Origin: Virgibacillus sp. MSP4-1
GTDB taxonomy: Bacteria > Bacillota > Bacilli > Bacillales > Alkalibacillaceae
Length of the DNA stretch: 64,000 nt
Reading direction: 5' to 3'
NCBI RefSeq assembly: GCF_010092505.1
Contig: NZ_CP048021.1
Coordinates: forward strand, 2,418,001 to 2,482,000
Position numbers and translations under genes: made by a program. The notes beneath the pieces are model-generated. The model searched no databases, was not told the DNA's origin, and worked only from the letters and a program-made list of their open reading frames with translations. Positions 49,402 through 57,765 of the stretch are shown here, piece by piece (within the stretch, counting starts at the first letter, position 1; each line of letters begins with the position of its first letter).

Positions 49402-50331
49402 TTACTCATCAAAAAGATCACTTGATAAGTATCGTTCCCCTGTGTCCGGTGCAATGGCTACAATCACGTCGTCCGGTGTCTTACGCTTAGCTACTTCAAG
49501 AGCGGCATAGCACGAAGCACCTGCTGAAGCACCAACTAGAATTCCTTCCTCTCTGGCTAACCTTCTCGTGATGTCATACGCCTGTTCATCTTCAATCTGA
49601 AAAATTTCGTCATAGACCTCTTCATTCAGAGTATCCGGAATAAAGCCAGGGCTGGTTCCAACCAATTTATGCTTGCCTGGTTCGCCTCCTGACAGAACCG
49701 GGGAGCCTGCGGGTTCTGCAACGTGGATGGTCAGATCCTTATAATATTTTTTCAGTTCCTCCCCTGTACCCGTAATTGTTCCTCCTGTACCGGCTGTCGC
49801 TACAAACGCTGTAAGAGGTTTATTTAATTCCTTCATATCATGAATAATTTCCACAGCGGTCGTATGGCGATGAGCATCAGGATTCGCCATGTTTTCAAAT
49901 TGAAGCGGAATAAAGCTATTCGGAATTTCCTTTTGGAGCTCCTCAGCTTTCCTAATTGCTCCAGGCATTTTTTCCGCGCTTGGTGTCAGTACAATTTCTG
50001 CACCATAAGCCTTCATTAGCTTAATTCGCTCCTTTGTTGCCGAGTCCGGCATCACTAAAATGGCACGATACCCACGGGCAGCTGCATTCATAGCCAAGCC
50101 AATGCCTGTGTTTCCGCTGGTAGGCTCAATAATTGTAGACCCTTCCTTCAGATAACCTTCTTCCTCTGCCTTTATAATCATATTGTGGGCAGCCCGGTCT
50201 TTGACACTTCCACTCGGATTAAACATTTCGAGCTTAACGTAGACCTGTGCACCATCCTTTGGTGACAGCTTATTTAATTTGACTAACGGTGTATTTCCGA
50301 TTAACTCAGACATATTGTTAACGACGGTCAT
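49402..50331 (-). CDS. cysK: Cysteine synthase A (O-acetylserine sulfhydrylase)
   Basis: A 309-residue PLP enzyme with the family pattern GNTPLVKLNKL, the PLP lysine in NPSGSVKDRAA, the substrate loop EPTSGNTGIGLAM, and the phosphate-binding TAGTGGTITGTG. It combines O-acetylserine with sulfide to make cysteine. AGGAAGGG is 8 nt before ATG 50331; the longer frame to 50358 is rejected because this site would be inside it. Divergent from the MFS gene. No S-box or T-box was recognised in the shared 168-bp region. Confidence 0.93.
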   Translation of the reverse strand: MTVVNNMSELIGNTPLVKLNKLSPKDGAQVYVKLEMFNPSGSVKDRAAHNMIIKAEEEGYLKEGSTIIEPTSGNTGIGLAMNAAARGYRAILVMPDSATKERIKLMKAYGAEIVLTPSAEKMPGAIRKAEELQKEIPNSFIPLQFENMANPDAHRHTTAVEIIHDMKELNKPLTAFVATAGTGGTITGTGEELKKYYKDLTIHVAEPAGSPVLSGGEPGKHKLVGTSPGFIPDTLNEEVYDEIFQIEDEQAYDITRRLAREEGILVGASAGASCYAALEVAKRKTPDDVIVAIAPDTGERYLSSDLFDE

Positions 50332-50499
50332 GTGAAAATCCCTTCCTTTTTGCATCATTCGTGTGTGCTTTTGATTTTATCATATTTGGGTACATTATCG
50401 AATACAGAAAGAATTGGTGCAACTTCATTCCCTTTTTAATCATATTTCGTTATGATATATATTTAGATACACGAAATAATTGGAAGGAAGGGATCTGTC

Positions 50500-51717
50500 A
50501 TCTCAGATATAGAAAAAATAACAAAGAGAAATTTAGCGATCATGTGGTTTGCCAACTTCTTTATTGCTGGCAGCATGACGATGGTTATCCCGTTCTTATC
50601 TTTATATATTGAAACCTTTGGAAATTTCTCTGATAAATATGTACAAAACTGGTCCGGATGGGTATTTGCCATTACCTTCATGACTGCCTTTATCTTTTCC
50701 CCGATCTGGGGCAGGTTTGGTGATTACTACGGGCGGAAGAAATTTTTAATTATTGCGGGCATCGGACTCAGTATCAGTGTATTTCTAATGGGCTTTGTTA
50801 CAAATGTGATACAGCTCTTCTTTCTGCGTATGTTTATGGGGTTATTCTCAGGCTTTATATCCACGGCCCAGGCTCTTATTTCCACTCAGACACCCAAAAA
50901 AGATGCGGGAAGAGTGCTCGGCACGCTGCAAACCGGGAACGTGACAGGCACTCTGCTCGGCCCGCTTCTGGGCGGAGTGATTGCAGATACCTTTGGCTAT
51001 TCCATGACCTTTCTTGTCACATCTGTCCCTCTGATTCTCGCATCCGTATTAGTGATCTTCGGGGTGAAAGAATATAAACTGGAGTCAAAAGAGGAAACCG
51101 AAACCAAGTACTCAAGAAAGGAAGTTATTCAGCATATATGGCGATCCCCTGTTTTATTAATGGTGATGTTTATTTCCATCATTGTTCAGGTCGCGCATTT
51201 TAGTATACAGCCTATCCTGTCCTTATATGTTGGGGAATTGCACGGACCTGCGAATTTAGCCTTTTTCTCCGGGCTTGCCTTCTCGATTACAGGATTGGGA
51301 AATTTACTGATGGCCAGAAGATGGGGCCGATTAGCGGATCGGTTCAGTCATGAAAAAATTCTTGTCCTGCTGTTGTTCTGTGCAGCGATTGTCTACTTCC
51401 CCGGAGGATTTGTCACAAATATCTGGCAGTTGGTAGTTATCCGCTTTTTACTGGGGATCACGCTTGGGGGAATTATCCCGGTGCGAGTCGCATTTATTCG
51501 TCAGGCGGCACCAATATCCATTCAGGGTGAAGTATTAGGCTATAACACGAGCCTCCGTTTTCTCGGAAATATGCTCGGGCCTCTCTTAGGGGGACTCATC
51601 TCCGGTTATTTCGGAATCTCATCTGTCTTTTTCGTATCCAGTACGCTGCTGTTTTTAGCAGGTGTTTCATTTTTCATCACGCTGCAACGACATCCTGATC
51701 CAGTAAATCAATACTGA
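50500..51717 (+). CDS. MFS multidrug-type transporter (ATC start)
   Basis: A 405-residue, 12-helix major facilitator protein of the drug:H+ antiporter (DHA1) type; the loop 2-3 motif is GRFGDYYGRKKFL. The frame contains no ATG/GTG/TTG before ATG 50542, which lies inside the first helix and lacks a ribosome site. At 50500 the codon ATC follows GGAAGGAAGGGA by 6 nt and yields (M)SDIEKITKRNLAIMW, a normal N-terminus for the family. I call ATC as the likely start. The stop overlaps an ATG of the next gene. Confidence 0.82.
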   Translation: MSDIEKITKRNLAIMWFANFFIAGSMTMVIPFLSLYIETFGNFSDKYVQNWSGWVFAITFMTAFIFSPIWGRFGDYYGRKKFLIIAGIGLSISVFLMGFVTNVIQLFFLRMFMGLFSGFISTAQALISTQTPKKDAGRVLGTLQTGNVTGTLLGPLLGGVIADTFGYSMTFLVTSVPLILASVLVIFGVKEYKLESKEETETKYSRKEVIQHIWRSPVLLMVMFISIIVQVAHFSIQPILSLYVGELHGPANLAFFSGLAFSITGLGNLLMARRWGRLADRFSHEKILVLLLFCAAIVYFPGGFVTNIWQLVVIRFLLGITLGGIIPVRVAFIRQAAPISIQGEVLGYNTSLRFLGNMLGPLLGGLISGYFGISSVFFVSSTLLFLAGVSFFITLQRHPDPVNQY

Positions 51718-51746
51718 TGAATTGCTGCAGGATGCCGGAGCTGGGC

Positions 51747-53255
51747 ATGGACATTATAAGAAAGGAAAGATGCCATTTGTTTAATAAAAGGATGAAAGAA
51801 ATCGCAGACCATTCATTACTGGAAGCTACCATTGATCACATTCAGCATGCGCTTGAAAATGACCGAATTACATCCAAAGAGCTTGTTTTGATGTATTTGT
51901 ATCGCATCCAGCGCTATGATCAGGATGGTGTAAAACTGAATTCTATTTTGGAAATCAATCCTGATGCCATACATCTCGCCGAAGCACTCGATACAGAAAG
52001 GAAAAATAAAGGAAAAAGAAGTTCATTACATGGAATTCCGATTCTCTTAAAGGACAACATAGATACCCATGACAAACTGCATACCAGCGCTGGTTCCCTG
52101 GCTTTAAAAGATCACACGGCCGGCAAGGACTCTTTTGTTGCCAAACAGCTCAAGCAGGCAGGGGCCATTATATTAGGTAAGGCCAATATGACGGAATGGG
52201 CAAATTTCATGACAGACGGAATGCCCAATGGCTACAGCTCCCGGGGTGGCCAGGTGCTGAATCCTTATGGCCCGGGAGAGCTGGACGTCGGAGGCTCAAG
52301 CAGTGGCTCAGGGGCAGCGGTGGCAGCCAACCTGGTCACGGCAGCTATCGGTACAGAAACATCCGGCTCGATATTAAGTCCGGCAAGTTCAAACTCGGTT
52401 GTAGGGGTAAAACCAACTGTAGGGCTAATCAGCAGAGCAGGTATTATTCCCATTTCCCACAGCCAGGATACAGCCGGACCTATAGCGAGAACTGTAAAGG
52501 ATGCAGCAATTGTACTCAGTGCCATTGCCGGAGTAGATGACGAAGACCCGGTAACAAAAACCAATCTCCATCCAACTGTGAACTATGTATCCTTTTTGGA
52601 AAAAGAGGGATTGGAAGGGACCACGATAGGCATTGCCCGTGATCCTTATTTTGGACTACTGGATGAGGAAGAAAAAGAAACAATGGAGAAAGCCCTGACT
52701 CTTTTAAAAGAACATGGAGCAGCGCTTGTGGATGATGTCAAAATACCATCTCAGGATGAAGATTGGGATATGAATACGCTGATCTATGAATTTAAAAATG
52801 GAATCAATACCTATCTTCAACAGACAGAAAACCATGTTCCTGTGAAATCATTAGCAGACGTGATCCAATTGAATGAAAAACATGAGGATCACATGCTTAA
52901 ATATGGGCAGACCTTATTAAGCAGCAGCGAAAAAACGAGCGGAAACCTGACAGAATCAGCTTATTTAAAGAGTCTGGAAAAAGATATCTATCTGTCCCGG
53001 GAAAAAGGAATAGATGCGGTCATGGAGGAGAACGGATTAGATGCGATTCTGTTCCCAAACAATGTCGGTGCTGCCATACCAGCAAAGGCAGGATATCCAT
53101 CGATTACCGTCCCAGGCGGATATACCCGCAGCGGAAAACCTCTGGGCATTACATTATCCGGAAAAGCCTTTGATGAGGGCAAATTGTTAAAAATGGCCTA
53201 TGGATTTGAACAGGCAACTCAATTGCGAAAGCCACCGGAAATCGAGAATTCTTGA
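51747..53255 (+). CDS. Amidase signature enzyme
   Basis: About 502 residues of the amidase-signature family. The Ser-cisSer-Lys triad is visible: Lys in ILLKDNIDT, cis-Ser in VGGSSSGSGAAVA, and the nucleophile Ser in GTETSGSILSPAS. The C-terminal LGITLSGKAFDEGKLLKMAYGFE is typical of bacterial amidases near the peptide-amidase branch. The start is uncertain: ATG 51717 overlaps the MFS stop, and ATG 51747 has GGAG 6 nt upstream and is preferred. Close coupling to an exporter suggests that the two act on the same, unknown amide compound. Confidence 0.87.
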   Translation: MDIIRKERCHLFNKRMKEIADHSLLEATIDHIQHALENDRITSKELVLMYLYRIQRYDQDGVKLNSILEINPDAIHLAEALDTERKNKGKRSSLHGIPILLKDNIDTHDKLHTSAGSLALKDHTAGKDSFVAKQLKQAGAIILGKANMTEWANFMTDGMPNGYSSRGGQVLNPYGPGELDVGGSSSGSGAAVAANLVTAAIGTETSGSILSPASSNSVVGVKPTVGLISRAGIIPISHSQDTAGPIARTVKDAAIVLSAIAGVDDEDPVTKTNLHPTVNYVSFLEKEGLEGTTIGIARDPYFGLLDEEEKETMEKALTLLKEHGAALVDDVKIPSQDEDWDMNTLIYEFKNGINTYLQQTENHVPVKSLADVIQLNEKHEDHMLKYGQTLLSSSEKTSGNLTESAYLKSLEKDIYLSREKGIDAVMEENGLDAILFPNNVGAAIPAKAGYPSITVPGGYTRSGKPLGITLSGKAFDEGKLLKMAYGFEQATQLRKPPEIENS

Positions 53256-53329
53256 TCATGGAACTTTCCATCCGTGGGGAATCTAGGCAGGAAATTCCAG
53301 GGAGTTCTAAAGGACAGTTTTTTAGATTA

Positions 53330-53412
53330 ATTAATGGAATTGGCCTTCATATCAAAGATGAAGGACAATTCCACTGCTTTATTTTCTCCAGTTTGGCCTT
53401 CATCCTTCTTCA
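53330..53412. repeat. Family A repeat, third locus (two units)
   Basis: Units start at 53341 and 53394 (spacing 53 bp), both TGGCCTTCAT. The first has its ATGAAGG arm 17 bp later. They lie between the convergent amidase and threonine aldolase genes. No obvious terminator was seen in 53256-53509. Confidence 0.7.
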
Positions 53413-53509
53413 ACCTTAACGAGTAACTAAGAAGAATCCTTCCCTTATGGAACATGAATCAGGTAAAACCCAACTCTGTATAGTTTTTTAGAACTCCTTT
53501 ATACCGGGT

Positions 53510-54529
53510 CTAAATGATTCCTTTTATGATAGTCAATGCTGTTTCTATATCCTCACTGGTTACATCCAGATGTGTCACGAGACGAACAGAATCCGGCCCA
53601 AGGGCACCGGCTAAGATCCCTCTTTCTTTTAAACGTTCAACAAATTCAGACGCTGTATATGATGTGCCCTTTACATTTAGCACAATAATGTTCGTTTCCA
53701 CATCATTTTCTACATTCAGCCCGTCGATACGATCGAATCCTTGTGCCAGATTTTTTGCATTTTTATGGTCCTCTGCTAATCGATCCACCATGTCCGTTAA
53801 TGCGACCATTCCGGGGGCAGCAATGATCCCTGCCTGACGAAGCCCCCCGCCCAGTCGCTTTCTCCATTTTCTGGCACGTTGTATAAAGTCCTTGGAACCA
53901 GCAATGATAGAACCAATCGGCGCTCCCAGTCCTTTCGACAGGCAAAACTGTACGGTGTCTGTATAACTGGCATAAGTTTGAACCGAAATCCCAGATGCGA
54001 CAGAGGCATTAAACAATCTCGCCCCATCTAAATGCACGGGGACCTGATTCCTCCGGGCCATTTCATAGACTTCCTTCATATTTTCAAGCGGAAGGATGGT
54101 TCCACCTGATTGATTGTGGGTATTTTCGAGACCAATCATCCCTGTTTCAGGAAAATGAATATCATCCGGCCGAATGGCCGCCTCCAAGTCTTCCGGATTC
54201 ATTGCACCCTTCGTTCCCTTAATGGGACGTGGCTGCACCCCGGCAAGGGCAGAAATAGCCGCACCTTCAAACTTATAAATATGCGCATCCTCTTCCAGGA
54301 TCATCTCCTGTCCTGGTCTGGTATGTGTAAGCACAGCCAACTGATTCCCCTGGGTACCACTTGTAACAAATAGTGCAGCTTCCTTGCCGGTTATTTCTGC
54401 TGCTTTAGCCTCGAGTTTCTTAATTGTCGGATCTTCTCCATATACATCATCCCCAACTTCTGCCTCCAGGCTTGCCTGGCGCATTTTATCTGTTGGTTTT
54501 GTTACCGTATCACTTCTTAAATCAATCAT
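53510..54529 (-). CDS. ltaE: Low-specificity L-threonine aldolase
   Basis: A 339-residue PLP enzyme with IDLRSDTVTKPT at the start, FVTSGTQGNQLAVL, HLDGARLFNASVASG and the PLP lysine in FCLSKGLGAPIGS. It cleaves threonine or allo-threonine to glycine and acetaldehyde, a second threonine-to-glycine route in this window besides Kbl/Tdh. ATG 54529 has GGGAGG 8 nt upstream and the family's usual N-terminus; the longer frame to 54586 is not used. Confidence 0.92.
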   Translation of the reverse strand: MIDLRSDTVTKPTDKMRQASLEAEVGDDVYGEDPTIKKLEAKAAEITGKEAALFVTSGTQGNQLAVLTHTRPGQEMILEEDAHIYKFEGAAISALAGVQPRPIKGTKGAMNPEDLEAAIRPDDIHFPETGMIGLENTHNQSGGTILPLENMKEVYEMARRNQVPVHLDGARLFNASVASGISVQTYASYTDTVQFCLSKGLGAPIGSIIAGSKDFIQRARKWRKRLGGGLRQAGIIAAPGMVALTDMVDRLAEDHKNAKNLAQGFDRIDGLNVENDVETNIIVLNVKGTSYTASEFVERLKERGILAGALGPDSVRLVTHLDVTSEDIETALTIIKGII

Positions 54530-54659
54530 TGTCCAGTCCTCCCTTAACCTCATCATACTATATCCATCAACCGGTGAGAAAGACATTCCTCTCTGTATAA
54601 TTAAGGTAAAGTTCCAAAACCTAAAATTGGCAGAACATCGTTAAGAGGAGGTGGAAAAG

Positions 54660-54839
54660 ATGGACCGTCAGCGAGCACAGGCAATTGTAGACGCACCAAA
54701 GTTAATTAATGTTACCCATAATGGAACACCCGTTTATATTCAGCATGTAGATGAACATAGTGATATGGCTCGCATTTATCCTTTAGATTCACCCAATAAA
54801 GAAGAGGATGTTCCACTCAAAAGTTTGAAAGAGCATTAA
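54660..54839 (+). CDS. sspH: Small acid-soluble spore protein H
   Basis: A 59-residue protein MDRQRAQAIVDAPKLINVTH, then NGTPVYIQHVDEHSDMARIY and an acidic end, matching H-type SASPs. These proteins are made in the forespore and sit in the spore core. ATG 54660 with AGAGGAGGTG 6 nt upstream is used. A TATAAT-like hexamer lies at about 54596, but I could not confirm a SigF/SigG promoter by eye. It is divergent from ltaE. Confidence 0.92.
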   Translation: MDRQRAQAIVDAPKLINVTHNGTPVYIQHVDEHSDMARIYPLDSPNKEEDVPLKSLKEH

Positions 54840-54842
54840 AAA

Positions 54843-54881
54843 AGAAGGGCTGTACCCATCAAGGTACAGCCCCTCTTTTTA
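54843..54881. terminator. Bidirectional terminator between sspH and the DUF2680 gene
   Basis: GGGCTGTACC-CATCAA-GGTACAGCCC with T-runs on both strands. Confidence 0.9.
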
Positions 54882-55211
54882 ATCTTCCTCATCTTTCTTG
54901 TGTTTTTTATCCTTCCAATACGGGACAAATCCGTTTTCCTTGAGTTTTTCCTGATGCTTTTTCATATGCTCCAGTTTCTTTTCTGCTTTTTCCTCGCTTA
55001 AAATCCCAAACTCTACATATTTGCTGACCAATTGTTCATGCAGTTTGAACATTTGACTATGCAGAGCCTCAAGCTCCTGCTGCTGGGCTTCATTGAGTTC
55101 GACGTCTTCCAGATTTGTCTCCATTTGATCGTGATCCTCAGCACTGATGACAGGAGCCGAAAGACCAAGAGTGAGCATAAAAGCAAAGCATAAGGCGATC
55201 CATTTTTTCAT
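54879..55211 (-). CDS. Secreted DUF2680 (YckD-like) protein
   Basis: A 110-residue exported protein. The signal peptide is MKKWIALCFAFMLTLGLSAP with cleavage after VISA. The mature part is highly charged and helical (LNEAQQQELEALHSQMFKLH, EKKLEHMKKHQEKLKENGF) and ends in a Lys/Asp/Glu tail. The family is found in many Bacillaceae and has no established function; the helical layout resembles periplasmic adaptor proteins. AAGGAGGATATACAT precedes the ATG. Confidence 0.82.
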   Translation of the reverse strand: MKKWIALCFAFMLTLGLSAPVISAEDHDQMETNLEDVELNEAQQQELEALHSQMFKLHEQLVSKYVEFGILSEEKAEKKLEHMKKHQEKLKENGFVPYWKDKKHKKDEED

Positions 55212-55289
55212 ATGTATATCCTCCTTCGCATCGTGATTCTGTCATAGTTTGTGAGTAAAAGTGGAAAATATACACATTTTTATAACAAA

Positions 55290-55318
55290 GGCATTCTCAT
55301 GAAGAGAATGCCTGATTT
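55290..55318 (-). terminator. Hairpin that may terminate the BCCT transcript
   Basis: GGCATTCTC-ATGAA-GAGAATGCC; on the minus strand it is followed by TTTGTTATAAAAATG. If this ends the BCCT transcript, the family A and D repeats (55393-55673) lie in its 3' untranslated region. Confidence 0.5.
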
Positions 55319-55392
55319 CTTTATTGTCATTGCAGTTTTGCATGTTAATTTTTGGTTATGAGGGCCATTTAGTGAACCGTTTGCTGCTATTT

Positions 55393-55506
55393 TGGCCTTC
55401 ATTCTCTTTATGAAGGCCACTTCAACCCAATTATTTCTCTTAATGGCCTTCATCACCTGAATGAAGGCCATTTAACCAAATCATCGTCCGGCTTTTGGCC
55501 TTCATG
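55393..55506. repeat. Family A repeat array, fourth locus
   Basis: Units start at 55393, 55444 and 55496 (51 and 52 bp apart), each TGGCCTTCAT; the first two have full palindromes with ATGAAGGCCA. It abuts the family D element at 55507. Confidence 0.85.
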
Positions 55507-55673
55507 TATTCTGCTTATGCCGTCGGACCTAAACGCTCGCCTCCGCTTTTCTTTGTCCAGCTGCGGCTCGCAGGCCCAAGCGGTCATAAGCAGAATACCC
55601 TCCATGGCCAAAAGCGGCCATTCTGGATATTCTGCTTATGCCGTCGGACCTAAACGCTCGCCTCCGCTTTTCT
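55507..55673. repeat. Hairpin element family D, copy 2
   Basis: Two identical 46-bp direct repeats (55507-55552 and 55628-55673) begin TATTCTGCTTATGCCGTCGG and end CGCCTCCGCTTTTCT. They flank TTGTCCAGCTGCGGCTCGCA and a long inverted repeat in which CATAAGCAGAATA pairs with TATTCTGCTTATG. The element ends 2 bp before the BCCT stop codon. Confidence 0.85.
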
Positions 55674-55675
55674 TA

Positions 55676-57235
55676 TTAACTAGCGGCTTTTTCTACTTTA
55701 TCTTCAGCATCTGCAGCTTCTTGTTCTTTTTCGCTCCACATCATTTTGGCCACTTGTACTGACGTCCATACAGGAGGCAGTAAGAGCAGGGACACGGGAA
55801 CAGCGGTTACTACGATAAAGTTTTGTAGTGCTGAAATACTTCCTTCACCGATTGCTAAGAGAACAACCGTCAGGATACCGAACATGACGGCCCAGAATAC
55901 ACGGATCCATCTGGCCGGGCTGTCAGAGCCTGTAATGGTAACGGCAACGGTATAAGACATCGTGTCAACTGTTGTAGCAACAAACACGACTGTAACCAAT
56001 AGGAAACCTAAAGCTAAAATGAATCCCATCGGCAGCTGATCCATAATGGCCATTACAGTGGCCGGCATTCCGCCTTCACTAAATGCCTCAGAGATAGAGC
56101 CCGGATTGTTGAGTTCCTGGAATAAACCAGTGCCTCCTACAACCGTAAACCATAAGTTACTGACAAGGGGAGCAATCACGGAAACAGCTATAATTAAATC
56201 ACGAATCGTTCTTCCGCGGGAGATCTTACTTATAAAGATAGCCATCATTGGCCCATATCCCAGGAACCATCCCCAGAAGAAAATGGTCCAGTAGCCTAAC
56301 CAGCCCTGATCGGCACGATAAAGGGACATTTCAAAGAAGTGCTGTAACTGAAAGGCCTGGGCACCAATAAAGGAATCAACAATAAACATTCCCGGGCCTA
56401 ATAAAAGAATCGCAAATCCTAATACAAGCACCATAATAACATTGATCCGACTTAATAACTGAATTCCTTTATCTACGCCTGTTGCAGCTGAAATCGCAGA
56501 AATGGTCACAAGTCCTGCGATAATAATAATATTTGTTGTCAATGTATTTGGAATCCCAAATAAATCATTTAATCCATAACCGGCCTGTAATCCAAGAAAA
56601 CCAATTGGACCCATTGTACCGGCAGCCACTGCGATGATGGATACGATATCAGCCGTAGATCCAATGACACTTTTACCAAAGATTTTCTCACCAAATAATG
56701 GGTATAAAATCGTACGAGGTTTTAGTGGATATCCTTTGTGATAATGTGCATACATGAGGACGATTGTTGCTAAAGTTCCCAATGTTGCCCAAGCCAGGAA
56801 TCCCCAATGCATAAAGCTTTGCGCCAGAGCCGGGAGTACGGACTCAGAAGGTGTCATTCCATCTGAGGCAAACAAAGGTGGAGTTGTCATAAAGTGCTGA
56901 ATAGGTTCTGACGCTGCCCAAAAAACTCCTCCAGCGGCTAGCAGCGTACATAAAATCATAGCAACCCAACGGAAATAACTATTTTCGGGTTGATCTTTTT
57001 TACCAAGTCTTAACCTTCCATATTTTGAAACAGCTAAGCCAATTCCTACAAAGAAAATAGCCAGCAATAAAATTTGCCAATAAGCACCAAAGTATTTTGC
57101 TGACCAATTAAACGAACTTGTCACCCATTGGCCAACCATTTCCATATCAATTAAAGAAAATATAACAAAAAGTCCTAAAAATCCACCACTGACGATCATC
57201 GTGGTCCAGTCCGTTTTCGGTTTGAACGATTTCAT
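55676..57235 (-). CDS. BCCT-family betaine/carnitine/choline-type transporter
   Basis: A 519-residue, 12-helix carrier. The family signature is present as FFWGWFLGYGPMMAIFISKISRGRTIRD. The usual second half of the aromatic box (WWxSWxPFVG) is changed to GWFLGYGPMMA, placing it outside the classic OpuD/BetP osmoregulated group. A short acidic C-terminal tail (EKEQEAADAEDKVEKAAS) lacks the long basic osmosensor tail of BetP. It probably takes up a quaternary or methylated amine; the exact substrate cannot be read. AGGAGG precedes the ATG. Confidence 0.88.
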   Translation of the reverse strand: MKSFKPKTDWTTMIVSGGFLGLFVIFSLIDMEMVGQWVTSSFNWSAKYFGAYWQILLLAIFFVGIGLAVSKYGRLRLGKKDQPENSYFRWVAMILCTLLAAGGVFWAASEPIQHFMTTPPLFASDGMTPSESVLPALAQSFMHWGFLAWATLGTLATIVLMYAHYHKGYPLKPRTILYPLFGEKIFGKSVIGSTADIVSIIAVAAGTMGPIGFLGLQAGYGLNDLFGIPNTLTTNIIIIAGLVTISAISAATGVDKGIQLLSRINVIMVLVLGFAILLLGPGMFIVDSFIGAQAFQLQHFFEMSLYRADQGWLGYWTIFFWGWFLGYGPMMAIFISKISRGRTIRDLIIAVSVIAPLVSNLWFTVVGGTGLFQELNNPGSISEAFSEGGMPATVMAIMDQLPMGFILALGFLLVTVVFVATTVDTMSYTVAVTITGSDSPARWIRVFWAVMFGILTVVLLAIGEGSISALQNFIVVTAVPVSLLLLPPVWTSVQVAKMMWSEKEQEAADAEDKVEKAAS

Positions 57236-57718
57236 TCTTTTCCTCCTAAAGTAAAATACACTGTTTATTTTTCATCATGCTTCTAATCTTTTGTTCCTAT
57301 TCATTTTTCTAATATAGTTTTCGAATGAAATCGTTTATGGGACTGATTTACAAACGGCTTTTTTACGAATAATTAAATGCCTAAAGTAGTCGTCTTGGAT
57401 ACTTACACCTACCCTGTTTTTGTTTTATCAGAGCCCTGTTTGAAAGGGGTATGTTAGGATTTACCCAGATTGAAAGCTCTTAAAACATCTTTTTAGAATT
57501 ATAGGGAGAAAATTTATGTACGTCAACACTCATTTTGTTTCAAATCCTTCCAATTCTTTTCATATGGATATAAAGAGGGGATATGTTGTTTTGTATAGCC
57601 TTTATTGCTAGGGTATAGCGTCATATGCTCCCGGATAAAGCAGATTTGTCCATTTATCATGGATTTCTGCTTTGCTTAGAAGCAATAACCAAGACTTTTC
57701 TCCTTAATGCAAATCTAA
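57236..57718. other. Intergenic region upstream of the BCCT gene
   Basis: No gene is visible. The notable feature is a nested hairpin at 57636-57672, where AAAGCAGA pairs with TCTGCTTT around TCCAT/ATGGA; it has no T-run. The rest is AT-rich and should contain the BCCT promoter, which I could not place with confidence. Confidence 0.4.
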
Positions 57719-57719
57719 A

Positions 57720-57764
57720 AGCAAGAAGTCAAAAGCCAGCTGATTATGACTTTTGACTTCTTGG
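57720..57764 (-). terminator. Terminator of the HelD gene
   Basis: AAGAAGTCAAAAG, a 14-nt loop, CTTTTGACTTCTT, directly after the stop at 57766; GCTTTTAGA follows on the minus strand. Confidence 0.75.
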
Positions 57765-57765
57765 T

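Noticed and set aside
50332-50499. S-box or T-box leader for cysK
   Set aside because: The 168-bp divergent region has no recognisable aptamer or anti-terminator core.
55517-55762. 81-codon ORF across the family D element
   Set aside because: Similar peptides (LRFSLSSCGSQA) arise at 38990 only because the DNA repeat is the same; no ribosome site.
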